DNA of 12,721 nt from a bacterium MnTg04 (GCA_008975185.1 BFAU01000149.1:1-12721); one strand, 5' to 3'. Positions 1 to 6,863 are shown, counted from the first letter of the stretch. Program-made: numbers and translations. Notes: generated by a model from the sequence alone, not told the origin.

Positions 1-371
1 CCGATCTGGCCAGGAGCTTCAAGATTGAGCCGGCGCTGATTGCTCTTACAGTGATCGCCATTGGAACCAGCCTGCCGGAACTCGCTACCGCGATGTTGGC
101 GTCATACCGCCGGCAAGGCGATATAGCGATTGGCAACGCGGTTGGCTCCAACATATTCAATGTACTTGCCGTCGTCGGTATCAGCGCGCTGGTGGGGCCT
201 TTGCGCATGGGTGCAATCAGATGGCCGGACCTCGCGGTCATGCTGGCGGTTTCTTTGGTCCTGATCCCGCTCGTTATTTCCAGGCGCCAGCTCGAGCGAT
301 CGGAAGGTGTGTTCCTGCTGGTGATCTATTTCCTCTATATGTTGGTGACGGTACAGAAGTCGGGTTTCTGA
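1..371 (+). CDS. Cation (Na+/Ca2+-type) exchanger, C-terminal part; 5' end outside window
   Basis: Integral inner-membrane antiporter of the CaCA superfamily, YrbG-like branch, which exchanges Ca2+ against Na+ or H+. The first whole codon is at position 3 and the frame is open to the window edge, leaving about 122 residues of the second half-protein. The visible part begins just before the alpha-2 repeat: AIGTSLPEL carries the family's conserved Glu, followed by GNAVGSNIFNVL, the second signature of the same repeat. Two or three hydrophobic helices follow (about residues 60-95 and 103-118 of the visible part), ending at TGA 369-371. Residue order matches E. coli YrbG closely in this region. 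The first, alpha-1 half lies upstream and cannot be checked. The family call is firm; the ions transported are inferred from the family only. Confidence 0.88.
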   Translation, partial: DLARSFKIEPALIALTVIAIGTSLPELATAMLASYRRQGDIAIGNAVGSNIFNVLAVVGISALVGPLRMGAIRWPDLAVMLAVSLVLIPLVISRRQLERSEGVFLLVIYFLYMLVTVQKSGF

Positions 372-651
372 CGGATCGGATGGAACAACGGATGCGAGGG
401 AGAGATAGCAACTTTCAGGCAAGTCGAATGTCAATATGCAAGCGAGCCCGCATATTTCACCAAGGCGGTGGCCGCCGGGTGTACGAAATGGAAGGACCAA
501 GTACTTTGAGGATTCGATGTATTGATGGCTGATTACAGATTGTACGCCGGCGTCCACCTATCGCGGCCCTGGCTGGTTCTCGGACGCCTGAGCCCTCACC
601 CAGAATCCGCGATCCTTGGTGAATTATGCAAGCTAGCAACGAAAATCCGAT
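372..651. other. Gene-poor gap of about 280 bases
   Basis: No convincing coding region lies between the exchanger stop and the Sel1-protein start. Open frames crossing it on either strand give arginine-, proline- or cysteine-rich translations with no recognisable family and are shadows or chance. A short GC hairpin (GGCGG / CCGCC, loop TGG) lies at 464-476, but no T-run follows it, so I do not call it a terminator. The promoter of the downstream gene should be here, but I could not find a persuasive -35/-10 pair. Confidence 0.5.
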
Positions 652-1491
652 ATGAATAGGGCCCAAACAAAAAAACGCGTCACCAATTACAGCGCAACGA
701 TTTTCTTTTTTCTCATTCTGGTTTCTCCTGGCCGGGCATTTTCCGATGTTGCGGGAGGCTGGGTCGCGTTCAATGAAATGGACTACGACAAGGCGATTTC
801 AGAGATCGACAAACTGGCAAGCGCCGGCGATCCCGCTGCATCTTACCTGCTTGGCCTGCTGCATGACCCGGCGTTCCACCGCCTTCCATCGGGCAAGTAT
901 TACCAGTCTTCGTACTTCGATGTCGCCAAGGCAGTGACACTTTACCGCCGGGCGGCCGATGCCGGCGATGGCCGTGCGATGCACAATCTGGCCGAACTTT
1001 ACATCATGCTCGTCGATGAACGCTGGGCAAGGTACAAACCGAACGATATCGGCAACCTGGCCAGCGCAGCCTTGTCATTGCGGCGCAGGTCGACACCCCT
1101 GTTGCGGGTATTGGCCGACCAGGGGGATGCTGTCGCGGCTTATAAGCTTGCGGAAGCGAGGCGCGACGAACCGTTCTTTTTCGTTGCGATGGACAATGCG
1201 CGCGTCATGCTCGAGCTTGCCGCCTGGCAAGACGACCCGGCGAGCCAGTTGTATCTCGGCAGGACCTTCCTGTTACCGCGCGGAATGGCCACTCGCAGCG
1301 GCTATACCCTGGACCCACCGGAAGCCTTTGCCTGGTTTACGGTCTCGGCGAAAAGAGGAAATATGCACGCACGGGTCTACCAGATGGAGGCGGCGGAGAT
1401 GATGCCGATTCGCGATCATGGCCGCGCCGAAGAACTGGCCCGGGCTTTACTGAAAACGCTGGCCGGAAAGGCCGCCGGGAATCGCGATTAA
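652..1491 (+). CDS. Secreted Sel1-like (TPR-type) repeat protein
   Basis: Predicted exported protein of 279 residues built of Sel1-like helical repeats, a scaffold for protein-protein contacts. The N-terminus looks like a Sec signal peptide: a basic region (residues 1-13, with KKR), a hydrophobic core ATIFFFLILV (15-24), then RAFS before Asp32, so cleavage after Ser31 is likely. The mature part has alanine/glycine-spaced helical pairs typical of Sel1: GDPAASYLLGLL (59-70), AVTLYRRAADAGDGRAMHNL (94-113), GDAVAAYKLAEA (158-169), DDPASQLYLGRT (194-205) and AFAWFTVSAKRGNMHARVY (225-243). The ATG at 652 is chosen because it gives the complete signal peptide; the ribosome site before it is weak. 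The gene stands alone on the plus strand, convergent with the minus-strand operon. Sel1 proteins serve many roles, and nothing here tells which. Confidence 0.8.
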   Translation: MNRAQTKKRVTNYSATIFFFLILVSPGRAFSDVAGGWVAFNEMDYDKAISEIDKLASAGDPAASYLLGLLHDPAFHRLPSGKYYQSSYFDVAKAVTLYRRAADAGDGRAMHNLAELYIMLVDERWARYKPNDIGNLASAALSLRRRSTPLLRVLADQGDAVAAYKLAEARRDEPFFFVAMDNARVMLELAAWQDDPASQLYLGRTFLLPRGMATRSGYTLDPPEAFAWFTVSAKRGNMHARVYQMEAAEMMPIRDHGRAEELARALLKTLAGKAAGNRD

Positions 1492-1527
1492 GGCGGGCGG
1501 TGAGCTGTCATGTCACCAGCGCATGGC

Positions 1528-2085
1528 TCAGCTTTCGTATCCCTGGATCTCTTCCTCGCTGTAAGCCACACCCAGTCCCAGCGCTATCCGGTTGACGAAA
1601 TTGAAATAGGCGGTGACCAGCGTGATATCCAGGATATCGCGATCCGACAGGCCGAGATCGCGAAGTTTCCGCACATCGTCAGCGCTAACCCGGTGCGGGT
1701 CCGTCGTGAGTTTCCCGGCATGTCGCAAAATACCGGCAAGCCGGTCGTCCAGCGTGTCCAGTTCGTCCGCGCTGCGGATATTTGACAAAACCTGTTCGTC
1801 CTTTTCGTAGCGGGCGAGTGGTTCGTAGTGGTGATTTACACAGTAATCGCATTCGTTACTGGCCGAAACGACCACCGCAATAGCTTCACGCTCCTTTCGA
1901 CTCAGACCCGACTTGGCGAACATCAGCTGCATGTACAAATCGACATGGATTTTCAGTGCGTCCGGGTTGAGGCTTTGCACTTTCAGGATATTCGCCAGTT
2001 TGCCACGACTTTTTAGCAACTCGTCATAAACCGCGCGCAGCTCGCCATCGGCATCCTGCTCTTCAATCTCGTTTATCCAGGCCAC
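1528..2085 (-). CDS. AhpD / carboxymuconolactone-decarboxylase-like peroxidase-related enzyme
   Basis: A 185-residue, mostly helical protein of the AhpD-like/CMD family, of the kind annotated as 'peroxidase-related enzyme'. The family signature is intact: E67, then the C79-x-x-C82 redox pair in NECDYC, followed by H85 and H86 (NHH). In AhpD the two cysteines and the histidine act in thiol-disulphide reduction and peroxide removal; the actual substrate here is unknown. The GTG at 2085 is chosen as start because GGAG (2093-2096) sits 7 bases upstream and the protein then begins MAWINEI, as in relatives. The frame stays open to 2442, but that extension runs through the zinc-ribbon gene and looks non-coding. 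It is the last gene of the minus-strand operon, 16 bases after the zinc-ribbon stop. No clear terminator follows in the 36 bases before the convergent Sel1-protein gene. Confidence 0.85.
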   Translation of the reverse strand: MAWINEIEEQDADGELRAVYDELLKSRGKLANILKVQSLNPDALKIHVDLYMQLMFAKSGLSRKEREAIAVVVSASNECDYCVNHHYEPLARYEKDEQVLSNIRSADELDTLDDRLAGILRHAGKLTTDPHRVSADDVRKLRDLGLSDRDILDITLVTAYFNFVNRIALGLGVAYSEEEIQGYES

Positions 2086-2092
2086 AACTGGT

Positions 2093-2096
2093 CTCC
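2093..2096 (-). promoter_or_regulatory. Ribosome binding site fixing the GTG start at 2085
   Basis: GGAG on the minus strand lies 7 bases before a GTG. It supports the short form of the AhpD-like protein over the longer open frame reaching 2442. Confidence 0.6.
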
Positions 2097-2101
2097 GCTG
2101 G

Positions 2102-2326
2102 CTAGTTGGTGAACAGGTCAAAAATATTTCCCAACATGCTGCTATCGGCCTTATAAAGATCGGTGTATTTGCAGTTATCGCAGGTGACGGTGGTGAATCG
2201 TGCACCCTGCACATCAAAAATCTTGCTCCAGAAGCCGCCGGCCGCTCGAATCTCGCCGGTGGAATAACTGCTGCGGCTGCATTTCGGGCAACGGTAGTTG
2301 GTCGCCATCGGGGTAGGTCTCGCCAT
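2102..2326 (-). CDS. Small zinc-ribbon protein (DUF2082-type)
   Basis: A 74-residue protein with one zinc ribbon. CPKC (residues 13-16) and CDNC lie at the two ends of a beta-type segment, giving four cysteine ligands. Between them, the TGEIRAAGGFWSKIFDVQ stretch and the later TTVTC and YTDLYK match the conserved layout of the DUF2082 (PF09855) 'Zn-ribbon nucleic-acid-binding' family; the C-terminus SSMLGNIFDLF is also typical. Nucleic-acid binding is a family prediction, not an established activity. The ATG at 2326 is preferred over that at 2308 because GAGGAG stands 6-7 bases before it and nothing suitable precedes the second. It lies between a VOC-fold gene (45 bases upstream) and the AhpD-like gene (16 bases downstream), presumably on one transcript. 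Confidence 0.85.
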   Translation of the reverse strand: MARPTPMATNYRCPKCSRSSYSTGEIRAAGGFWSKIFDVQGARFTTVTCDNCKYTDLYKADSSMLGNIFDLFTN

Positions 2327-2371
2327 TTCAAACTCCTCTGGGGAAAGGACTCGTCGCCGTGCGTGGTCCCT

Positions 2372-2794
2372 TCAGTCGCTTGCAAAGATTCTATCGTGGT
2401 CGCGAAAACTTTTGAATTCCAGCGCGTTGCCTGCCGGGTCACGAACGAAGAAGATACCTTGTTCGCCGGCTTGACCCTGGAATCGAATCCGTGGCTCTAT
2501 CAGGAAAGAAAGCCCGGAGCGGCGAATGCGCTCCGCCATTTCCTCCCATTCCGGCCACGGCAAGATCAGGCCGAAGTGGGGTACCGGTACCCGGTCGCCA
2601 TCGACCTGGTTGCTCGCTTCGGCCTTCATCGATTTCGCCAGGTGCGCGGTGATCTGATGGCCGTGCAGGTTAAAATCCATCCACCGGGTATCGGTGCGTC
2701 CGAGGGAGCAACCCAGGACGCCCGCGTAAAAGGATTCGGCCTGTTCTAAATCGTCGACGGTAAAGGCCAGGTGGAAAGGAGTCAGCTCAGCCAT
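2372..2794 (-). CDS. VOC-superfamily (glyoxalase/dioxygenase-fold) protein
   Basis: A 140-residue single-subunit vicinal-oxygen-chelate protein with two beta-alpha-beta-beta-beta modules. Module 1 opens with FHLAFTVDDLEQAESFY (residues 7-23), and module 2 with VPHFGLILPW (71-80), closing with DPAGNALEFKSF (119-130). The likely metal ligands are His8, His73 and Glu126, the positions used by the family. These proteins bind a divalent metal and act as lyases, dioxygenases, isomerases or resistance proteins; the sequence does not say which, and conserved glutathione-binding features of glyoxalase I are not evident. The ATG overlaps the end of hemF by 8 bases, with GGAG 9 bases upstream inside hemF, so translation is probably coupled. 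Confidence 0.85.
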   Translation of the reverse strand: MAELTPFHLAFTVDDLEQAESFYAGVLGCSLGRTDTRWMDFNLHGHQITAHLAKSMKAEASNQVDGDRVPVPHFGLILPWPEWEEMAERIRRSGLSFLIEPRIRFQGQAGEQGIFFVRDPAGNALEFKSFRDHDRIFASD

Positions 2795-3713
2795 CTGCAG
2801 ACTCTCCGAGCCAGTCGCGCGGCCTCAGGTAATTCTCATACAAATCGAGTTCGGCGCTGCCCGGATCCGGTTTCCAGTCATAGGCCCAGCGCACCAGCGG
2901 CGGTAACGACATCAGGATGGATTCGGTACGGCCGCCGGACTGCAAGCCAAACAAAGTGCCGCGGTCATAAACCAGGTTGAATTCCACGTAACGGCCCCGG
3001 CGGTAGAGCTGGAATTGGCGCTCACGTTCACCGTACTCATGATTTTTGCGTCGTTCGACGATCGGCGCATAGGCCTGAAGATAGCTGTCGCCGACACTGC
3101 GCAGAAAAGCGAAACTGGTGTCGAAATCCCATTCGTTCAAATCGTCGAAAAACAAGCCACCCGCGCCGCGCGTCTCGTCGCGGTGCGGCAGATAAAAATA
3201 CTCGTCGCACCATTTCTTGAAGCGCGGATAGACCTCTTCGCCAAACGGGTCGCAAGCGGCTTTGGCCTGCCGGTGCCATCGAACGACATCTTCATGGTCC
3301 GGGTAATACGGGGTCAGATCGAATCCGCCGCCAAACCACCAGACGATTTTTCCATCCGGTTGCGCAGCCTGGAAGTAACGGACATTGGCATGGCTGGTGG
3401 GCACATAAGGGTTCTTCGGGTGTATAACAAGGGAGACGCCGGTGGCCTGGAAACTGGCGCCTGCCAGCTCCGGCCGTTGCGCCGTCGCCGATTTGGGGAG
3501 GCCATCGCCGGTGACATGAGAAAAATTGACGCCGGCTTGCTCGAACACCTTGCCATTTTGCATGACGCGGGTCACGCCGCCACCGCCATGCCCGTCTCTC
3601 TCCCAGCGATCCTCGGCAAAATGCGATTCGCCATCCAGCTTCTCCAGCCCGGCACAGATATCGTCCTGCAAGGACCTCAGGTAGTCGATTACTGTATCGA
3701 TGTCGCTATTCAT
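2787..3713 (-). CDS. hemF: Oxygen-dependent coproporphyrinogen III oxidase
   Basis: Cytoplasmic haem-synthesis enzyme that uses O2 to decarboxylate two propionate side chains of coproporphyrinogen III, giving protoporphyrinogen IX. The 308-residue length fits the family (E. coli HemF is 299). Conserved blocks appear in order: GVSLVIHPKNPYVPTSHANV (92-111), WWFGGGFDLTPYYP (125-138), KKWCDEYFYLPHRDETRGAG (166-185), and GRYVEFNLVYDRGTLFGLQS then GGRTESILMSLPP (240-272). Four histidines at 98, 108, 147 and 177 line up with the E. coli set at 96, 106, 145 and 175, so the active site looks complete. Its ATG overlaps the tsaC stop in an ATGA, and its own stop overlaps the VOC gene start. tsaC followed closely by hemF also occurs in Pseudomonas. 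Confidence 0.97.
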   Translation of the reverse strand: MNSDIDTVIDYLRSLQDDICAGLEKLDGESHFAEDRWERDGHGGGGVTRVMQNGKVFEQAGVNFSHVTGDGLPKSATAQRPELAGASFQATGVSLVIHPKNPYVPTSHANVRYFQAAQPDGKIVWWFGGGFDLTPYYPDHEDVVRWHRQAKAACDPFGEEVYPRFKKWCDEYFYLPHRDETRGAGGLFFDDLNEWDFDTSFAFLRSVGDSYLQAYAPIVERRKNHEYGERERQFQLYRRGRYVEFNLVYDRGTLFGLQSGGRTESILMSLPPLVRWAYDWKPDPGSAELDLYENYLRPRDWLGESADG

Positions 3714-4279
3714 TTTTTTGGTCCCGCGCGCAGCAATTTTCCGGTACCAGCATCGCGCAATTCCGTTGGTCCGCCAAGTCCGCCGGTCTCGCCCGGCGTG
3801 ATCATGTCAACCAGGCCGCCGAACATTCGCTGCACCGCCAGCCGGCTCGATGCCGGCGGCCGGCCGGAAATATTGGCGCTGGTGGATACCAGGGCTGAAT
3901 CAGCCGCCTCGCACAGGGCCCGTACTATCGGGTGCCGGCTGATGCGGACGGCAATGGTATCGCGGTCGCCGGTGATCCACCGAGGCGCCTCCGCACTGGC
4001 GGCAACGACCCAGGTCACCGGCGATTTTTCCCGCGCAAGAAGCCGGGCCAGGGGCTTATCGCCAAGCTCGCCGATATACGGCAGAAGTTGATCGATGGAC
4101 GAGGCCACGAGGATGAAACCGAGGTTTGAATTCCGGTTTTTCATCTCCAGTATGCGCTGGACGGCGACGGCGTTTCCCGGCAGGCAACCGAGGCCAAAGA
4201 CGCCTTCGGTCGGGTAGGCAATCACTCCGCCTTCTGCAAGCACCCCGGTTGCCCGGCGCAAGGAGTGCCGGCTAATCAT
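3710..4279 (-). CDS. tsaC: Threonylcarbamoyl-AMP synthase (t6A tRNA modification)
   Basis: Makes threonylcarbamoyl-adenylate from threonine, bicarbonate and ATP, the first step of t6A37 formation in tRNAs that read ANN codons; TsaB/D/E finish the reaction. The 189-residue length equals the single-domain TsaC/YrdC form (E. coli 190), not the longer Sua5. Visible motifs: GVIAYPTEGVFGLGC (18-32), the K-x-R element KNR (47-49) with LGFILVAS, AVRISRHPIV (110-119), STSAN (132-136) and PGETGGLGGPTELRD (162-176). Oddity: the usual WPGPVT block reads EKSPVT here (84-89), so a normally conserved Trp-Pro-Gly is replaced. The ATG overlaps the topA stop by 8 bases and has only a weak ribosome site (AGGG), so it probably depends on coupling to topA. 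Confidence 0.95.
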   Translation of the reverse strand: MISRHSLRRATGVLAEGGVIAYPTEGVFGLGCLPGNAVAVQRILEMKNRNSNLGFILVASSIDQLLPYIGELGDKPLARLLAREKSPVTWVVAASAEAPRWITGDRDTIAVRISRHPIVRALCEAADSALVSTSANISGRPPASSRLAVQRMFGGLVDMITPGETGGLGGPTELRDAGTGKLLRAGPKK

Positions 4280-6710
4280 CGCCCTGGTCTGTGGCCGTTT
4301 TCTTTTTGGCTGCTTTTCGTTTCGCGGCCTTCTTCTTTTTCTTCTTCTTCTTTTTGGGTTTCTTTTTCGCCGGAGTTTTTTCCTCGCCGGTTTTCTTGGC
4401 CGCGCCTTTTTTGCGTGCGCCCCTGGCTGGCGCTTCGGCCAGCAGAGCCTGACATTCTCCCAGCGTCAGTGCCTTCGGGTCCCGGTCTTTGGGGACCCGC
4501 GCATTTTTTGTCTTGTCGGTGATATACGGACCCCACCGGCCGTTCAGAATCTGGATTCCATGATCCGGAAAATCCTGGATCAGCCTGTTGGCATCGTATT
4601 CTTTCTTGTCCCGAACCAGTTCCAGCGCACGCTCGTGCTCGATCGTGTAAGGGTCGTCGTCCTTCTTGAGGGAGACGAATTTGCCGCCATAACGAACATA
4701 AGGACCGAAGCGGCCGATACTGACCGACATGGGTTCCCCCTCCGGTGTTTCACCGAGGTCGCGCGGTAACTTGAAAAGCTCCAGCGCATCTTCCAGGCCA
4801 ATGGTGTCCAGGCTTTGTTCTTTGCGAAGACCGGCGAACTTCGGTTTGTCTTCTTCCTCGCGGGTACCGATTTGCGCGAACGGCCCGTACCTGCCCATGC
4901 GAACGCTGACCTCGCGACCGCTTTTCGGGTCGGTCCCGAGTACCCGTTTTTTAAGCGCGTCGGCCCGGCTTACCGACTCCTCTTTTTCGGCGATCCGCTT
5001 CTTGAACGGAGCCCAGAAACTCTCCAGCAACGGCACCCACTGTTTCTCGCCCCGGGAAATAGCATCGAGATCGTCTTCCATGTTGGCGGTGAAGTCATAG
5101 TCGACATACTGCTCGAAATGGGCGGTCAAGAAGTCGCTGACGATTTTCCCGATGTCGGTCGGGAAAAACCGGCGGCGATCGATTTCCACATACTCTCGGC
5201 GTTGCAGCGTGGAGATAATGCTGGCGTAAGTCGAAGGACGGCCAATGCCATACTCTTCCAATTCCTTGACCAGGCTGGCCTCGCTATAGCGTGGCTTTGG
5301 CTCCGTGAAATGCTGGTCGCGGATTATTTCCAGCAATTTCACCACATCGCCTTCGGCCAGCGGCGGCAACAACCGGTCTTGCTCATCCACGGAGTTTTCC
5401 CGGCCTTCATGGTAGACCGCTAAAAAACCCGGCTGCACTAGCACCGAGCCATTGGCCCTGAAGCGGCCGACCGGGCTGGCGCTGTTTCCCGCCACCAGGT
5501 CGACGGCCAGCGTGTCGTAAACCGCGTGCACCATCTGACACGCCAACGTACGCTGCCAGATGAGGCGATAAAGTTTTAGCTGATCATCCTCGACTTTTCC
5601 CGCAAGGTGTTCCGGCAAAACCTCCGGGTTGGCCGGCCGTATCGCTTCGTGCGCTTCCTGGGCATTTTTCGATTTGGTCTTGTACAGGCGTACCTGGCCG
5701 GGCACCTGGTCCTTGCCATATTTCTCAGAAATGACCGCTCGCAACCCCTCGATCGCCTCGCTGGCGAGATTGACCGAGTCTGTACGCATATAGGTGATCA
5801 GGCCAACCTGCCCATCGCCTATATCCAGTCCCTCGTACAGCTTTTGTGCCGCGCGCATGGTCCGTTGCGCACCAAAACCGAGTTTTCGTGAGGCATCCTG
5901 TTGCAGCGTCGAGGTGGTGAACGGCGGCGCCGGGTTTCGTTTGCGCTGTTTCCTGTCCACCTGGAGCACGCTGAGCCGGCCATCGGCCGCAGCTGTCAAC
6001 GCGGCCTCGACTGCGCCGGCCTGCTGCTGGCCGGTTATGCTGAACTGCTCAATTTTTTCACCGTTGTACTCGGTGAGCCTGGCAGTGAAATCCTGCTGCT
6101 CCTTGCTCAGCGATGCTGCGACAGTCCAGTATTCGCGTGGGTTGAACGCATCGATCTCTTTTTCGCGTTCGACGATTAATCTAAGCGCCGGACTTTGTAC
6201 GCGACCGGCAGACAACTTCGGACGGATTTTTTTCCACAACAACGGCGACAGGTTAAAGCCGACCAGGTGGTCCAGCGCCCGGCGGGCTTGCTGCGCGTTA
6301 ATCAGGTTGAAATCCAGTTCGCGCGGGTTCTCGATCGCCTCGCGCACCGCGTTTTTTGTAATCTCGTGGAAAACGACGCGATAAACAGGCTTGCCGTTCA
6401 GCGCATTGCGTTCCTTGAGCAATTCATAAAGATGCCAGGAGATCGCTTCTCCCTCGCGATCGGGATCGGTCGCCAGGTAGAGCGCATCGGCTTTTTTCAA
6501 CGCCTTGGCAATCGCATCGACATGCTTCTTGTTCCGGTCGATGATCTGATAGGACATGCTGAATCCTTCAGCTGGATCAACCGCACCGTCTTTCGATATT
6601 AAATCGCGAATATGGCCGTAAGTGGCCAGCACCTTGAAGTCCTTGCCGAGGTACTTCTCGATGGTCTTTTCCTTGGCCGGCGATTCTACGATGATCAGGT
6701 ATTTACTCAT
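4272..6710 (-). CDS. topA: DNA topoisomerase I (type IA), lysine-tailed, without zinc fingers
   Basis: Relaxes negatively supercoiled DNA by nicking one strand through a covalent tyrosine link. The protein has 812 residues. The TOPRIM domain begins at the N-terminus: KYLIIVESPAKEKTI with Glu9, then TDPDREGEAISWHL with Asp82, Asp84 and Glu86. The catalytic Tyr307 is in GLITYMRTDS, and EEYGIGRPSTYASII (485-499) is the conserved core block. The C-terminal part holds three repeats of the MGRYGPF type (605-611, 665-671, 724-729), not C4 zinc fingers: the whole protein has only two cysteines, 391 and 753. The last ~50 residues are a Lys/Ala tail containing nine consecutive lysines (786-794). The ATG at 6710 begins MSKYLIIVES; the frame is open 126 bases further upstream, but that part runs into the promoter region and is not conserved. 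The gene heads a chain of overlapping genes with tsaC and hemF. Confidence 0.96.
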   Translation of the reverse strand: MSKYLIIVESPAKEKTIEKYLGKDFKVLATYGHIRDLISKDGAVDPAEGFSMSYQIIDRNKKHVDAIAKALKKADALYLATDPDREGEAISWHLYELLKERNALNGKPVYRVVFHEITKNAVREAIENPRELDFNLINAQQARRALDHLVGFNLSPLLWKKIRPKLSAGRVQSPALRLIVEREKEIDAFNPREYWTVAASLSKEQQDFTARLTEYNGEKIEQFSITGQQQAGAVEAALTAAADGRLSVLQVDRKQRKRNPAPPFTTSTLQQDASRKLGFGAQRTMRAAQKLYEGLDIGDGQVGLITYMRTDSVNLASEAIEGLRAVISEKYGKDQVPGQVRLYKTKSKNAQEAHEAIRPANPEVLPEHLAGKVEDDQLKLYRLIWQRTLACQMVHAVYDTLAVDLVAGNSASPVGRFRANGSVLVQPGFLAVYHEGRENSVDEQDRLLPPLAEGDVVKLLEIIRDQHFTEPKPRYSEASLVKELEEYGIGRPSTYASIISTLQRREYVEIDRRRFFPTDIGKIVSDFLTAHFEQYVDYDFTANMEDDLDAISRGEKQWVPLLESFWAPFKKRIAEKEESVSRADALKKRVLGTDPKSGREVSVRMGRYGPFAQIGTREEEDKPKFAGLRKEQSLDTIGLEDALELFKLPRDLGETPEGEPMSVSIGRFGPYVRYGGKFVSLKKDDDPYTIEHERALELVRDKKEYDANRLIQDFPDHGIQILNGRWGPYITDKTKNARVPKDRDPKALTLGECQALLAEAPARGARKKGAAKKTGEEKTPAKKKPKKKKKKKKKAAKRKAAKKKTATDQGDD

Positions 6711-6775
6711 TGCTTTTTCTTCGACGCCTGGTGTATGACCTTTGCTAACGCTCCGCGAACGCCTGGTAGGGACTC

Positions 6776-6834
6776 GCCGCGGATTGTAGCCATTTTCGGG
6801 GGAATAAAAAAAGATACCGCGATCAATCCGCGGC
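6776..6834. repeat. 11-bp perfect inverted repeat spanning terminator and topA promoter
   Basis: GCCGCGGATTG (6776-6786) is repeated as its exact reverse complement CAATCCGCGGC (6824-6834), with 37 bases between. The right arm is also the first strand of the smg terminator stem; the left arm overlaps the candidate -10 and start site of topA. A chance 11-bp match this close is uncommon, but its role is unknown. Confidence 0.7.
6783..6810 (-). promoter_or_regulatory. Candidate topA promoter
   Basis: On the minus strand TACAAT (6783-6788, 5 of 6 to the sigma-70 -10 consensus) is preceded, 16 bases away, by the poor -35 TTTTTA (6805-6810), which lies inside the T-run of the smg terminator. Transcription would begin near 6776, giving a leader of about 65 bases before topA. 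The -10 fit is good and the -35 weak; this is a prediction from pattern only. Confidence 0.4.
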
Positions 6835-6836
6835 AT
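6805..6836 (-). terminator. Rho-independent terminator after smg
   Basis: Read on the minus strand, ATGCCGCG (6836-6829), a 7-base loop and CGCGGTAT (6821-6814) form an 8-pair stem with one G-U pair, then C and seven T residues (6812-6806). On the plus strand the G-U pair becomes an A-C mismatch and no T-run follows, so it works toward decreasing coordinates. It lies 28 bases after the smg stop and should separate the tsaP-dprA-smg unit from topA. Confidence 0.85.
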
Positions 6837-6863
6837 ATGCTGGTACGGCAGCCGGGCACTGAG

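Noticed and set aside
464..476. GC hairpin GGCGG-TGG-CCGCC as a terminator of the exchanger gene
   Set aside because: The stem is only 5 bp and no T-run follows on either strand.
221..532. Plus-strand open frame crossing the exchanger end and the following gap
   Set aside because: It overlaps the certain exchanger frame, has no start signal and no family resemblance.
1492..1527. Bidirectional terminator between the convergent Sel1 and AhpD-like genes
   Set aside because: Short pairings exist (GGTGA/TCACC and TGAGC/GCTCA), but they are mutually exclusive, about 5 bp long, and lack T-runs.
2327..2371. Hairpin AAGGGAC / GTCCTTT between the VOC and zinc-ribbon genes
   Set aside because: The loop is 15 bases, one pair is G-T and no U-run follows, so it is too weak to call a terminator or regulator.
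2086..2442. Upstream extension of the AhpD-like gene to 2442 on the minus strand
   Set aside because: It overlaps the whole zinc-ribbon gene in another frame, its translation resembles no family, and a good ribosome site supports GTG 2085.
3015..4091. Long plus-strand open frame of 358 codons
   Set aside because: It is antisense to hemF and tsaC, both of which have complete conserved motifs; it is a GC-rich shadow frame.
6711..6836. Upstream extension of topA to 6836
   Set aside because: The added residues are arginine/proline-rich, not conserved, and run through the terminator and candidate promoter; MSKYLIIVES is the normal TopA start.
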